From Prevotellaceae bacterium UBA1075 (GTDB taxonomy: Bacteria > Bacteroidota > Bacteroidia > Bacteroidales > Bacteroidaceae), in the NCBI GenBank assembly GCA_002316015.1, contig DCCS01000035.1, positions 1 to 54,035 of the forward strand: a stretch of DNA of 54,035 nucleotides. Reading direction: 5' to 3'. Positions 1 to 8,607 of this stretch are shown piece after piece; position 1 is the stretch's first letter, and each line of letters begins with the position of its first letter. A model generated the notes under the pieces. That model worked only from the letters and a program-made list of their open reading frames with translations. It searched no databases and was not told the DNA's origin. The translations under genes were made by a program, and so were the position numbers.

Positions 1-971
1 TCACCATGGTAGTCCCAGTACATCACCCCGCGCAGGTGGTGCTTGCGGGCAAACTTGCACTTGCCCCTGAGCGAGCGCGCATCATCGTAGCCCAGCACTA
101 CCCTGCCTTCGCGGTCGGTGAGATAGGGCACCCGGGCATGCCTGTCCCAGTGGCTGGTGTAGTCCCTGAGGCCAGCCACGGCATGGAAGTCGCAAAAGTT
201 GCCCACGTCCTGCGTGCCCCGGCCATAGAAGGGCAAGCCCAGCACGAGTTTGTCCGCAGGCACGCCCTGGGCCAAGTGCGCCTGCATGGCCTGCTCGCAG
301 GAACTGCCCTGGAAGCGGGCCGAACTGTGGAGGGGAGCGTGATGCCCAGGGGCTGAGGCCATGTCATAGGTCATCATGCAGACAAAATCCACCTCGTCCA
401 CAAAGGCCGGGAAGTCATAGAAGCCGCCCATGGCAGCGGTGGCCAGGGTAAGCAGCCGCCCGCTGCCCAACACCTTGCGCAAGTCCCGCATGAGCACTGT
501 AAAATGGTCCCTGTCGGCAGGAGAAGAGGCAATGCCCGCCGCGTCGCTGCCGGGATATTCCCAGTCGATGTCGATGCCGTCGAGCCCGTACAGGCTGGCC
601 ACGCTGTCGCACGCGGCACAGAACCTGCGGCGCGTGCTCTCCTGCGAGGCCATCTCGCTGAAGCCGCCCGCACCCCAGCCGCCCACCGAGAGCAAGACCT
701 TGAGGCTGGGATTCTGCCGCTTGAGCGCAACGATGTCGCGCAACCGCTGGGGATTATCCACCGAGAGGCCATCGTGCGAGGCCGTCACCTTGCCAAAGGC
801 ATAGTTGATGTGGGTCATCACCGTGGGGTCAGGAAACCCCTGGCTCCAGGATGTGACATAGGCCACCACCACCCTGCCCTGCCCACTCTCCCGGCGCGCC
901 TGGCACGGGGAGGCGAGGCAGAGCAGCGTGGCGACGGCCACGGATGCTATTTTTCCCCAAGCCGCCGGCAT
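1..971 (-). CDS. Glycoside hydrolase family 18 (chitinase-like), 3' end cut by window
   Basis: Partial gene whose C-terminus lies beyond the left window edge; about 323 residues are visible. The N-terminus has a short basic start and a hydrophobic stretch (about residues 9-25) that looks like a signal peptide. A beta-strand motif LLSVGGWG is followed by DGIDIDWEYP at about residues 131-140, the GH18 DxxDxDxE signature with the catalytic Glu at its end. Later segments (MMTYDM, GLPFYGRG, GVMYWDYHG) also fit the GH18 barrel. The family hydrolyses beta-1,4-GlcNAc linkages in chitin or in glycoprotein and peptidoglycan-like chains; the substrate here is unknown. The ATG at 971 lies inside the end of lgt (overlap 25 bp), so the two genes are probably translationally coupled. 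The protein is probably periplasmic or surface-exposed. Confidence 0.88.
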   Translation of the reverse strand, partial: MPAAWGKIASVAVATLLCLASPCQARRESGQGRVVVAYVTSWSQGFPDPTVMTHINYAFGKVTASHDGLSVDNPQRLRDIVALKRQNPSLKVLLSVGGWGAGGFSEMASQESTRRRFCAACDSVASLYGLDGIDIDWEYPGSDAAGIASSPADRDHFTVLMRDLRKVLGSGRLLTLATAAMGGFYDFPAFVDEVDFVCMMTYDMASAPGHHAPLHSSARFQGSSCEQAMQAHLAQGVPADKLVLGLPFYGRGTQDVGNFCDFHAVAGLRDYTSHWDRHARVPYLTDREGRVVLGYDDARSLRGKCKFARKHHLRGVMYWDYHG

Positions 972-1831
972 AACCTGCCTCCCAGCATACAATAAAGGCC
1001 CAGCAGCACAAAGGGAACACTGAGCAACTGACCCATGTTGAAGGGCATCCCGTCCTCGAAGCCCACCTGGTTCTCCTTGGTGTACTCGATGAGGATGCGG
1101 CTTGTGAAGATGAGCACAAGGCACAGCCCGAAGAAGAAGCCCGTGCCCACACGCTCGGGCTTGTGCCTGTAGAACCACCAGCCGATGAAGAAGAAGCAGG
1201 CGTAGCACAGGGCCTCGTAGAGCTGTCCGGGATGGCGTGGCTGCATGTCCACACGCTCAAAGATGAACGCCCAGGGCACATCGGTGACCTTGCCGACAAT
1301 CTCGGAGTTCATCAGATTGCCGATGCGTATGGCACAGGCGCATATCGGCGTCACGATGGCCACGTTGTCCAGAACCCGCATGATGTTGATCTTCTGGTTC
1401 CTGGAATACAGTACCAGAGCCAGCATGAGCCCAAGCGTGCCGCCGTGGCTGGCGAGCCCCTCGTAGCCGGTAAACGCCCAGTGGGTGCCCGCGTGGCCCG
1501 TGGGCAGCCATTGCAGCAGGCCGCTCCACTGCTCGGGGTTGGGGGTCTCGCGTATGGGAAGCAGCATCTCGGTGATGTGGTGCAGGAAGTATCCGGGCTC
1601 GTAGAACAGGCAGTGGCCCAGGCGGGCGCCTATGAGGATGCCCAGGAAGCAGTAAAGGAACATGGGGTCAAACTGCTCGTCGCTCAGCCTCTGCTGGCGG
1701 AAGAGCCTGTGCATGAGCAGATACACGCACACCAGCCCCGCACACCAGCACAGCGAATACCAGCGCACGGCCAGAGGCCCCAGCTCAAAGGCCACGGTGG
1801 AGGGGTTCCAATGGATGAAGAGAGTGGTCAT
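947..1831 (-). CDS. lgt: Prolipoprotein diacylglyceryl transferase
   Basis: Inner-membrane enzyme of 294 aa that transfers diacylglycerol from phosphatidylglycerol to the lipobox Cys of prolipoproteins, the first step of lipoprotein maturation. Family signatures are visible: the SHGG segment near residue 129, RIGNLMNSEIVG near residues 168-180 (the Lgt signature), RHPGQLYEA near 199, and a C-terminal EYTKE. Several hydrophobic membrane segments run through the protein. Its start overlaps the ychF stop as ATGA (1828-1831), and its 3' end overlaps the GH18 start, giving a tightly packed ychF-lgt-GH18 operon. Length is normal for Bacteroidetes Lgt. Confidence 0.96.
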   Translation of the reverse strand: MTTLFIHWNPSTVAFELGPLAVRWYSLCWCAGLVCVYLLMHRLFRQQRLSDEQFDPMFLYCFLGILIGARLGHCLFYEPGYFLHHITEMLLPIRETPNPEQWSGLLQWLPTGHAGTHWAFTGYEGLASHGGTLGLMLALVLYSRNQKINIMRVLDNVAIVTPICACAIRIGNLMNSEIVGKVTDVPWAFIFERVDMQPRHPGQLYEALCYACFFFIGWWFYRHKPERVGTGFFFGLCLVLIFTSRILIEYTKENQVGFEDGMPFNMGQLLSVPFVLLGLYCMLGGRLCRRLGEK

Positions 1832-2925
1832 ACGTTGAACCTGAAGTGCATGATGTCGCCGTCCTGTACCGCATAGTCCTTGCCCTCGACACCCATCTTG
1901 CCTGCCTCGCGGACGGCTGCCTCGGAGCCATAATGGATGTAGTCGTCATACTTGATGACCTCGGCACGGATGAATCCCTTCTCAAAGTCGGTGTGGATGA
2001 CGCCAGCGCACTGGGGAGCCTTCCAGCCACGGCGGAAGGTCCATGCCTTCACCTCCATCTCGCCGGCCGTGATGAAGGTCTGCAGGGTGAGCAGGTGGTA
2101 GATGGCCTTGATGAGCCGGTTGCACCCGCTTTCCTTGAGTCCCATGTCCTCGAGGAACATCTGTTTCTCCTCGTAGCTCTCCAGCTCGGCGATGTCGGCC
2201 TCGGTCTGCGCGCTGATGATGAGCATCTCGGCATCCTCGCCACCGATAGCCCGGGCCACAGCCTGGGTGTAGGCATTGCCTGTCGAGGCGCTGGCGTCGT
2301 CCACGTTGCACACATACAGGACTGGCTTGGCCGTGAGCAGGAACATGCCCTTGGCGGCGGCCTTCTCATCCTCCGTGTCAAAGGACACCGTGCGTGCGCT
2401 CTCGCCCTTGAGCAGAGCCTCACGATAAGCCTCCAGAACGTCAAGCTCGACGCGTGCCTGCTTGTCGCCTCCCACCTTGGCAGCCTTCTCCACCTTCTTC
2501 ATACGGCTCTCCACCGTCTCCAGGTCCTTGAGCTGCAGCTCGGTGTCAATGATTTCCTTGTCCCGCACAGGGTTGACGCTGCCATCCACATGCACGATGT
2601 TGCCGTTGTCGAAGCAGCGCAGCACATGGATGATGGCGTCACACTCGCGTATGTTGGCCAGGAACTGGTTGCCCAGCCCCTCGCCCTTGCTGGCTCCCTT
2701 GACCAGCCCGGCGATGTCCACGATGTCACACACGGCGGGCACGATACGGCCAGGGTGGACCAGTTCGGCCAACTTGGTGAGCCGCTCGTCGGGCACGGAC
2801 ACCTGGCCCAACTGCGCGTCGATGGTGCAGAAGGGGAAATTGGCCGCCTGTGCCTTGGCGCTGGACAGGCAGTTGAAAAGGGTTGACTTGCCCACGTTGG
2901 GCAGCCCCACTATACCGGCTTTCAT
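1828..2925 (-). CDS. ychF: Redox-regulated ATPase YchF (OBG family)
   Basis: P-loop NTPase of 365 aa belonging to the OBG family, which binds ATP rather than GTP and associates with ribosomes. The G1 motif GLPNVGKST is at residues 7-15, followed by a DIVDIAGLVKGAS segment (G3) and a coiled region. The C-terminal TGS domain ends with the usual GKDYAVQDGDIMHFRFNV. This matches the full-length family (about 365 aa). It is the first gene of the ychF-lgt-GH18 unit and overlaps lgt by 4 bp. A minus-strand TACCTTTG element lies about 33 bp upstream of its ATG. Confidence 0.97.
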   Translation of the reverse strand: MKAGIVGLPNVGKSTLFNCLSSAKAQAANFPFCTIDAQLGQVSVPDERLTKLAELVHPGRIVPAVCDIVDIAGLVKGASKGEGLGNQFLANIRECDAIIHVLRCFDNGNIVHVDGSVNPVRDKEIIDTELQLKDLETVESRMKKVEKAAKVGGDKQARVELDVLEAYREALLKGESARTVSFDTEDEKAAAKGMFLLTAKPVLYVCNVDDASASTGNAYTQAVARAIGGEDAEMLIISAQTEADIAELESYEEKQMFLEDMGLKESGCNRLIKAIYHLLTLQTFITAGEMEVKAWTFRRGWKAPQCAGVIHTDFEKGFIRAEVIKYDDYIHYGSEAAVREAGKMGVEGKDYAVQDGDIMHFRFNV

Positions 2926-2957
2926 AATCGGAATGTCTTACTTTTGCTTATTTCCCG

Positions 2958-2965
2958 CAAAGGTA
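2958..2965 (-). promoter_or_regulatory. Candidate -7 element for ychF operon
   Basis: The minus strand reads TACCTTTG, matching the Bacteroidetes housekeeping -7 consensus TAnnTTTG. It lies 33 bp upstream of the ychF ATG. No convincing TTTG element is seen 19-21 bp further upstream, so the call rests on the -7 box and its position. Confidence 0.5.
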
Positions 2966-3110
2966 AGGATTTTCGGTGAGGTGGGGGAGTGTGGGGCGAA
3001 AGAATATGGGGCGGCATGCCACCGGGCGGGAGCACACAGGGCCAACCCGGCTTCTGCCACCGGACATCCGCTTTGCGGGACGGAAGCAGGGGATGTACGG
3101 CTTTTTGTTG

Positions 3111-3118
3111 TACCTTTG
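3111..3118 (+). promoter_or_regulatory. Candidate -7 element for the SpoU methyltransferase gene
   Basis: TACCTTTG on the plus strand matches TAnnTTTG, about 90 bp upstream of the methyltransferase ATG at 3210. No clear -33 box is present. The ychF and methyltransferase promoters diverge within this 284-bp intergenic region. Confidence 0.4.
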
Positions 3119-3209
3119 CCGTGGGGTTCTTCCCCGGGGAAGGTCTGCCCGCTGGATGCCCCGGGGACAGACAGGCACAAGCCCACCCTACGGACTACGA
3201 ACTTTTCTA

Positions 3210-3758
3210 ATGAGAAAACTGAAGGTTACAGAGATGGACAGGCTGAACGTGGAGGGCTTCCGCTCGGCCAGCAAGTTCCCGCTGGTGGTGGTGCTCGACC
3301 ATGTGCGCAGCCTCTACAACGTGGGCAGCATGTTCCGCACGGCGGATGCCTTCCGCCTGGCGGGGCTGTGCCTGTGCGGGATAACCGCCACGCCACCGCA
3401 CACGGAAATTCACAAGACGGCCCTGGGAGCCGAGGAGAGCATGGACTGGAAATACTTCGGGCGCACCGAGGATGCCGTCACATGGCTCAAGCGGCAGGGC
3501 TACACGGTGCTTGCCGTGGAACAATGCGAGGGAAGCACCATGCTGCAGGACTTCCACACAGAGGAGGGAAAGAAATACGCCATCGTGCTGGGCAATGAGG
3601 TGAAGGGCGTACAGCAGGCTGTGGTGGACATGTGCGACGGATGCCTGGAGATACCCCAGTACGGCACCAAGCACAGCATGAACGTGAGTGTGACGGCCGG
3701 AATGGTCATCTGGACTATATTTGCCCGCTCTCTACCTGGTGCACGACACGCTCGATAA
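3210..3758 (+). CDS. SpoU/TrmH-family RNA 2'-O-methyltransferase
   Basis: A 182-aa SPOUT methyltransferase that transfers methyl from SAM to a ribose 2'-OH of tRNA or rRNA; the exact target cannot be told from sequence. The family motifs are visible: an N-terminal VRSLYNVGSMFRTADAF (motif 1), VLGNEVKGV (motif 2, SAM-binding knot) and IPQYGTKHSMNVSVTAG (motif 3). The reading frame is open further upstream, but the ATG at 3210 (MRKLKV) is chosen because homology begins there and it follows the candidate promoter. Its 3' end overlaps the convergent DUF4294 gene by 44 bp. Confidence 0.9.
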   Translation: MRKLKVTEMDRLNVEGFRSASKFPLVVVLDHVRSLYNVGSMFRTADAFRLAGLCLCGITATPPHTEIHKTALGAEESMDWKYFGRTEDAVTWLKRQGYTVLAVEQCEGSTMLQDFHTEEGKKYAIVLGNEVKGVQQAVVDMCDGCLEIPQYGTKHSMNVSVTAGMVIWTIFARSLPGARHAR

Positions 3759-4356
3759 GGCGGTCGTCGGTGTCGGGCTTGTACTCTTTCTTGAGGCTGG
3801 CACGGAAAGTCCAGGCAAAGACCTGGTAGAACGCGGCCTTGGCCGGACCGAAGAAGGCCTTCACTATCTCGTAGGATGACTGGTTGCACTCACGGTCAAC
3901 CAACTTGATGAGGAGCTTGCCCTGCGAGTAGGTGAGCTTCTTCATCTCGGGCGTGTAGGTCTGCTTGATTTCCTTCTCCACTGCCTTCATGTGAGCCTCC
4001 TTGCTCTTTTTGTCGGGCAGTTGCTCCAGCACCAGATAGGTCTCCGATATCATGGCATTCACACGTTGGGCCAGCGGCAGGACTTTCTTGACGTTATACA
4101 CCAGCCTGTTGTAGGCTCTGCGCTGCTTCTCGTTCTTGAATTTCAGGGGCGGATACACCCATACCTCGGGCAAGAGATAGCACCACACCGTGTCGCCGCG
4201 CTCCACCACGGGCTTGGGGTAACGGTAGATGACTGTCTTGAGCCTGTAGCCGAAAGTCTCGGGACCGCCCATGCTCTCCAGGTCATCCACATCCTCCTGT
4301 GCCCAAGCACATGCGGCTGAGAGGAAAGCCACTGATATGAACAGAATACGCCTCAT
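3715..4356 (-). CDS. DUF4294 family secreted protein
   Basis: A 213-aa protein with a signal peptide (MRRILFISVAFLSAACAWAQ). The body resembles DUF4294, a Bacteroidetes-specific family of unknown function, with its typical 'GDTVWCYLLPEVWVYPP' and 'NEKQRRAYNRLVYNVKKVLPLAQ' segments followed by Lys/Glu-rich helices. An in-frame ATG also exists at 4371, but the TATTTTTG promoter element at 4369-4376 would lie across it, so the ATG at 4356 is preferred. It is probably periplasmic. It overlaps the 3' end of the convergent SpoU methyltransferase by 44 bp. Confidence 0.85.
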   Translation of the reverse strand: MRRILFISVAFLSAACAWAQEDVDDLESMGGPETFGYRLKTVIYRYPKPVVERGDTVWCYLLPEVWVYPPLKFKNEKQRRAYNRLVYNVKKVLPLAQRVNAMISETYLVLEQLPDKKSKEAHMKAVEKEIKQTYTPEMKKLTYSQGKLLIKLVDRECNQSSYEIVKAFFGPAKAAFYQVFAWTFRASLKKEYKPDTDDRLIERVVHQVESGQI

Positions 4357-4368
4357 GCTTAAATGCTG

Positions 4369-4376
4369 CAAAAATA
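4369..4376 (-). promoter_or_regulatory. Candidate -7 element for the DUF4294 gene
   Basis: The minus strand reads TATTTTTG, matching TAnnTTTG. It implies a transcription start near 4362 and a very short leader before the ATG at 4356. Confidence 0.4.
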
Positions 4377-4425
4377 CAAAGTTTTATGTTAGTGTATGAG
4401 TCGGGAGCGGGAAAAAGCGAAACGT

Positions 4426-4477
4426 TATATTTGTTTAGGGAAAGTTAGCACATTTTTCATATTTACCGCTAACTTTG
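4426..4477 (+). promoter_or_regulatory. Two candidate -7 elements for the radical SAM gene
   Basis: TATATTTG (4426-4433) and TAACTTTG (4470-4477) both match TAnnTTTG. They lie 230 and 186 bp upstream of the radical SAM ATG at 4663. The rest of the 4377-4662 gap shows no gene. The second box is in better context, just at the end of an AT-rich stretch. Confidence 0.4.
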
Positions 4478-4662
4478 CAAGGGAAAGGCGGCACACGGGC
4501 ATACCGCAGTCACGCCACCTTGTCCGTCACGCCACACCGGCTCATCCCGTAGGGTAGGGGAGGCACACGTCCCGGAACGGGAAGCCAAGCACAGGCTGCA
4601 TGACAGAACAAGGCCAGCGACCGCAGTGGCTCACGGCCTCCAAGACACAGAAGCACGAGAAG

Positions 4663-5439
4663 ATGAGCACCGTCATATATCCTTCGCCCATATTCGGGCC
4701 CATTCACAGCCGGCGCCTGGGCATTTCCTTAGGTATCAACCTGCTGCCCAAGGCTGGCAAGGTATGCAGTTTTGACTGCGTCTATTGCGAGTGTGGGTTC
4801 AACAGGGACCACCGCACACACAATCCCATGCCCTCCACAGAGGAAGTGGAAATGGCTCTGAGAAGCAAACTCTCAGAACTGGGGCGGCAGGGTGTCACGC
4901 CCGATGTGATTACCTTCGCGGGCAACGGCGAGCCCACGCTCAACCCCCACTTCCCCGATACGGTGAGGCGTGTGAGACAGGTGCGTGACGAGTTGTGTCC
5001 CACTGCGCGCATGAGTATACTGAGCAACGCCACCCAGATAAGCCGGCCTGAGGTGAGGGAGGCTCTAATGCTCTTTGACAACAACATCCTCAAACTTGAC
5101 ACGGTGGATGCCGCCTACATCAGCCGCATCGACCGTCCAGAGGGCCACTACAGCGTGGAGGAGCAAGTGGAGCAGATGGCCGCCTTCCAGGGACATTGCG
5201 TCATCCAGACAATGTTCATGCGCGGCGAGACCAACGGCGAGAGTGTGGACAACACGGGAGAGGAGTATGTCGCGCCCTATATCAAGGCTCTCATGCGCAT
5301 TCGTCCATGCCGGGTGATGATATACACCATCGACCGCGAGACTCCCGCCAGTGGCCTCCAGAAAGCCCCGCCCGCCATACTCGACGCAATAGGAGAGCGC
5401 ATCCGCGCCCTGGGCATTCCCTGCTCTGTAGGCTACTGA
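4663..5439 (+). CDS. Radical SAM protein
   Basis: A 258-aa radical SAM enzyme. The [4Fe-4S] motif CxxxCxxC is CSFDCVYC (Cys35, Cys39, Cys42). It is followed by FAGNGEPTLNP (the GGE-like SAM-binding motif) and LSNATQ. The overall pattern (PIHSRRLGISLGINLLP before the cysteines, late TIDRETPASGLQKAP) fits the stand-alone radical SAM family widespread in Bacteroidetes and Firmicutes, whose substrate is not known. The frame is open from 4600, but ATG 4663 is chosen because conserved sequence starts just after it and a purine-rich GAGAAG precedes it. Monocistronic: flanked by convergent porZ and divergent DUF4294. Confidence 0.88.
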   Translation: MSTVIYPSPIFGPIHSRRLGISLGINLLPKAGKVCSFDCVYCECGFNRDHRTHNPMPSTEEVEMALRSKLSELGRQGVTPDVITFAGNGEPTLNPHFPDTVRRVRQVRDELCPTARMSILSNATQISRPEVREALMLFDNNILKLDTVDAAYISRIDRPEGHYSVEEQVEQMAAFQGHCVIQTMFMRGETNGESVDNTGEEYVAPYIKALMRIRPCRVMIYTIDRETPASGLQKAPPAILDAIGERIRALGIPCSVGY

Positions 5440-5612
5440 GCGGTCAGAAGTTCCAGACCCATAGCCGCGCGACAGAAAGCGTGCGGCCATTCCTGTGGCA
5501 TCGCATCCGTCCTGCTTTTTCCCGTCCCCTGCCTGCGCATCCTCGCTTTTGCGCCTTCCTTCTTCAGCCCTGCCACGCGGCCCAAAGTTCTTTTGCGCGA
5601 GGTGTCCCCATG

Positions 5613-7922
5613 TTACCTCATCACCACGATGCGTGTGACTATGGCGTTCTTGCCCTGCGCGTTGTTGGCCACCACATGGTAGATGCCCGATGCCACACGC
5701 TTGCCGCGCCTGTTGCAGCCGTTCCATGTGAATGTGCCGCCTGCCGATGTGCCGCTCCACACCAGCTGTCCGCTGCTGGAGAGTATCTTTACCTCAGAAT
5801 CCCTTGCCAGTCCGCGCACGGCTATGGGGCCCGTGTAGTCGGCTGTCACAGGATTGGGAAACACGAGGACACCATCGGAGTCCATATTGTCGGTTCCCTG
5901 GGTGGCGTCCGACGCATAGCTGCACAGCCCCTTGTCGGTGGCTATCATCACCATGCCCGTGGCGGGATGCACGGCCAGGGACTGGATTGTGTTGCTCAGA
6001 ATGGGGGAGTCATCGGTGGTGAAGTGGTGCAGCATCTCCTGCCCGTCGGCACTGACGAGGTAAAGCCCGTCGCTGTGCGTGCCTATCCACTTGCGGTTGG
6101 CTCCGTCCACTGCGATGCAGCTGATGCTGACCCCATTGAGCAGATAGTCGGCCAATCCGCTCCCGTCGTTGCGGTTAATCTTCACCTGCTCAAAGTGGAA
6201 ATCGCTGTCAAAGAGCGCGGTGGGATCGGGGATGAGGAACAGACCCAGGTTGGTGCCAGCCCACACCTGCCCGTCCAAGTCCTCGCTGAGGCAGTAGAAC
6301 TCGTCTGGGCTGTATTTCGTGCCGTCCTGGTTGGTGATGGTATGGTGCAGTACATGCTGGTCATCAGCGCGCTTCTCAAGCGTGCCCTTGTAGTCCAGAC
6401 AAAAGATTCCTGCCTTGTCCAGGCGCCTGCTCACCATCATAACCAGCCCGCTGGAGTGCATCAGATAGTCGTCACAGAGCGATGCGCCCGCTATCTCAGA
6501 GTAATAAAGGGCGCGCCATGATCCGTTGGGCTTGCGTATGCGTATGATTGTGTCGGTCTCGCTGTTGAGCATCCACAGATTGCGGTCCTCGTCGAAAGTG
6601 AGTCCGCTGCAGGAGACGAAGTTGAAGTAGCTCGCGTTGTCGGGCAGGATGCTGCGCAAGGGAGAGTTGTCGCAGTTGTACAGACGCACAAACTTTCCGT
6701 CCCTGTACTCACAGAGCCCCGTGCGGTAGGGGCTGGCGTAGTGGTGTGCGGGGTCGTCGGGATCCTGCACCAAGTGGGTGGTGTTGTAGAGGCGGAAGTT
6801 GGCATACCCCTCTGGCGCGCCCTCCATTTCCTGGAAGTTGACCCACTTTCCGTCCTCGTAGTACATGGCGGTGGCTGGATGGTAGTCGGCCGCCACGGTG
6901 TTCACTCCGCCTGCAACGAGCAACCGGTCGCCTGCCCAGCTTATTCTGTAGGCAAGGTCGTTCTTGGGACTGTTGGGCTGTATGGGGCCTGCCGCCTGGG
7001 CAAACTGCCCATCTTTGAGTGTGTAGCCCCGCAGTCCTTTCTCGCCCTCGCTCACCCAGAAGGTTCCGCCCGCGTATGAGACGTCGTTCCAGCTGTTGTC
7101 ATAAGACATCTTGGTCACCTTGCCTGTGTTCTGGCAAAGGTTTATCTGCGTACTGTTTCCCCACACGAGCATTCCTCCGGAAACACTCATAAAGGTGAAG
7201 TGCCCGCTGGAGAACCTGGACGAGGAGCCGTCGCCCGCGATGCGGTACACGTCCCACTCGCGCCTGCCCACCAGTTCGCCATCCACGACAGCCAGCTGGA
7301 CATAAATGTCTGTGGAGACACGCGTCCAGAGCGACTTGTCCTGCAGATGGTCTGTGAGCCGTCCCTTGTAGACACCCTGTGTGGTGGCAGCATAGATGCA
7401 TCCGTCCAGGATGGCTACAGACTGCACGTCCAGGCCCATTGTGTAAGTGCTTCCGAAGACCCCCTCCCGCACATCCACCTCCACAATGCCGAAACTCATG
7501 GCCAAATAAGCCTTGTCGCCCTCCACACACACGCTGTTGAGCGTCTTCGAGGTCATGCTCTTGTCGCGCAGTGCGGGCAGGTTCTGCACGTTCCCTGCCA
7601 CATCCATCAGGTCGATGTTGCAGTCGTCATATGCGATCACGAGACGCCTGGCAGTGGCCGAGTATGCTATCTGGCCCACCCTTATGCCGTTGAGCTGTGT
7701 CAGGCAGTCAAAGGTGCGCACTTCGCCGTCCTCGGTGTCGTAGGCCATCAGATTGCCATTGGTAAGCGAGTAAATGGTGGTTCCCGCCACCACGTTGCGC
7801 GTTGCATTCCAGTAACTGGGGTACACATTCCATGTGCCTATCTGCTGTGCCTGTGCCGCAAAAGGCCGCGGAACGGCCAGCGAAACCAGCAGACCCACCA
7901 TTGCCAGCGTGATTCTTCTCAT
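5613..7922 (-). CDS. porZ: PorZ-like beta-propeller protein with type IX sorting tail
   Basis: A 769-aa secreted protein. It has a signal peptide (MRRITLAMVGLLVSLAVPRP...), then two stretches of beta-propeller repeats, including WNVYPSYWNATRNVV at the mature N-terminus and 'YSLTNGNLMAYDTEDGEV'. The last ~80 residues contain 'VFPNPVTADYTGPIAV' and end in IVTRIVVMR, the Por secretion C-terminal domain. Length and architecture match PorZ of Porphyromonas gingivalis, an outer-surface part of the type IX attachment complex that delivers A-LPS to cargo. The assignment to PorZ rather than another two-component-regulator propeller protein is by N-terminal pattern and order, and is likely but not proven. 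It is last in the leuS-yitT-yitT-rdgB-porZ run, 15 bp after rdgB. Confidence 0.8.
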   Translation of the reverse strand: MRRITLAMVGLLVSLAVPRPFAAQAQQIGTWNVYPSYWNATRNVVAGTTIYSLTNGNLMAYDTEDGEVRTFDCLTQLNGIRVGQIAYSATARRLVIAYDDCNIDLMDVAGNVQNLPALRDKSMTSKTLNSVCVEGDKAYLAMSFGIVEVDVREGVFGSTYTMGLDVQSVAILDGCIYAATTQGVYKGRLTDHLQDKSLWTRVSTDIYVQLAVVDGELVGRREWDVYRIAGDGSSSRFSSGHFTFMSVSGGMLVWGNSTQINLCQNTGKVTKMSYDNSWNDVSYAGGTFWVSEGEKGLRGYTLKDGQFAQAAGPIQPNSPKNDLAYRISWAGDRLLVAGGVNTVAADYHPATAMYYEDGKWVNFQEMEGAPEGYANFRLYNTTHLVQDPDDPAHHYASPYRTGLCEYRDGKFVRLYNCDNSPLRSILPDNASYFNFVSCSGLTFDEDRNLWMLNSETDTIIRIRKPNGSWRALYYSEIAGASLCDDYLMHSSGLVMMVSRRLDKAGIFCLDYKGTLEKRADDQHVLHHTITNQDGTKYSPDEFYCLSEDLDGQVWAGTNLGLFLIPDPTALFDSDFHFEQVKINRNDGSGLADYLLNGVSISCIAVDGANRKWIGTHSDGLYLVSADGQEMLHHFTTDDSPILSNTIQSLAVHPATGMVMIATDKGLCSYASDATQGTDNMDSDGVLVFPNPVTADYTGPIAVRGLARDSEVKILSSSGQLVWSGTSAGGTFTWNGCNRRGKRVASGIYHVVANNAQGKNAIVTRIVVMR

Positions 7923-7937
7923 CCTTGATTGCTTTTG

Positions 7938-8537
7938 TTATTCCCGCCCGGCCAGGAAGGCCGCCAGCGCGGCTATGGCCCTGCCCCTGTGACTGATGGT
8001 ATTCTTGGACTTCATGTCCATCTGTGCGAATGAAAGTCCGCCTGCCTCCTCGGGCGCGAAGACGGGATCATAGCCAAACCCTTCCACGCCCGTGGGCTCC
8101 GGCAGTATCTCTCCCTTTACAATGCCATGGAACAGATGCTCCCGGCCATCCAGGCTCAGCGCCACCACGGTGTGGAACTGCGCGCGCCTGCCGGGCGCGT
8201 CCCTCAGGCGATCCAGCAGGCAGCGTATGTTGGCCTGCGCGTCATGGCTCTCCCCGTAGCCGTTCATCATGCCGAAGCGTGCGGTATATACTCCTGGCGC
8301 ACCGCCCAGTGCCTCTACCTCCAGGCCCGTGTCGTCGGCAAAGCAGTCCATGCCGTAGCGTTCCTTCACATAGCGCATCTTCTGCAGGGCATTGCCCTCC
8401 AGCGTGCCGGCGGTCTCGGGAATGTCCTCGTGACAACCTATCTCGTCCAGGGAGCATACCTCGTACCTCCCCTCCAGGATTTCTCTCACCTCACGCAGTT
8501 TGTTGGCGTTGTTGGTGGCCATTATCAGTTTCCTCAT
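7938..8537 (-). CDS. rdgB: XTP/dITP pyrophosphatase (RdgB/HAM1)
   Basis: A 199-aa house-cleaning nucleotidase that hydrolyses XTP, ITP and dITP to monophosphates, keeping deaminated purines out of nucleic acids. Motifs: TNNANK at residues 8-13 (phosphate binding), DDTGLEV with catalytic Asp near residue 69, GFGYDPVF near residue 154, and SHRGRA near the C-terminus. Length is typical. It sits between the second yitT (70 bp upstream) and porZ (15 bp downstream) on the same strand. Confidence 0.96.
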   Translation of the reverse strand: MRKLIMATNNANKLREVREILEGRYEVCSLDEIGCHEDIPETAGTLEGNALQKMRYVKERYGMDCFADDTGLEVEALGGAPGVYTARFGMMNGYGESHDAQANIRCLLDRLRDAPGRRAQFHTVVALSLDGREHLFHGIVKGEILPEPTGVEGFGYDPVFAPEEAGGLSFAQMDMKSKNTISHRGRAIAALAAFLAGRE

Positions 8538-8607
8538 GCGGTCATGCGGTTTTATGGGGGCACGGGGTTTACGGGCGTGCGGGGCGTCGAGCCCGTCTGT
8601 CTTGCCC

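Noticed and set aside
1163..1876. Long open frames on the strand opposite lgt, ychF, leuS, mutS and others
   Set aside because: High-GC shadows of the real genes; composition is rich in His, Ala, Gly and Val with no family resemblance.
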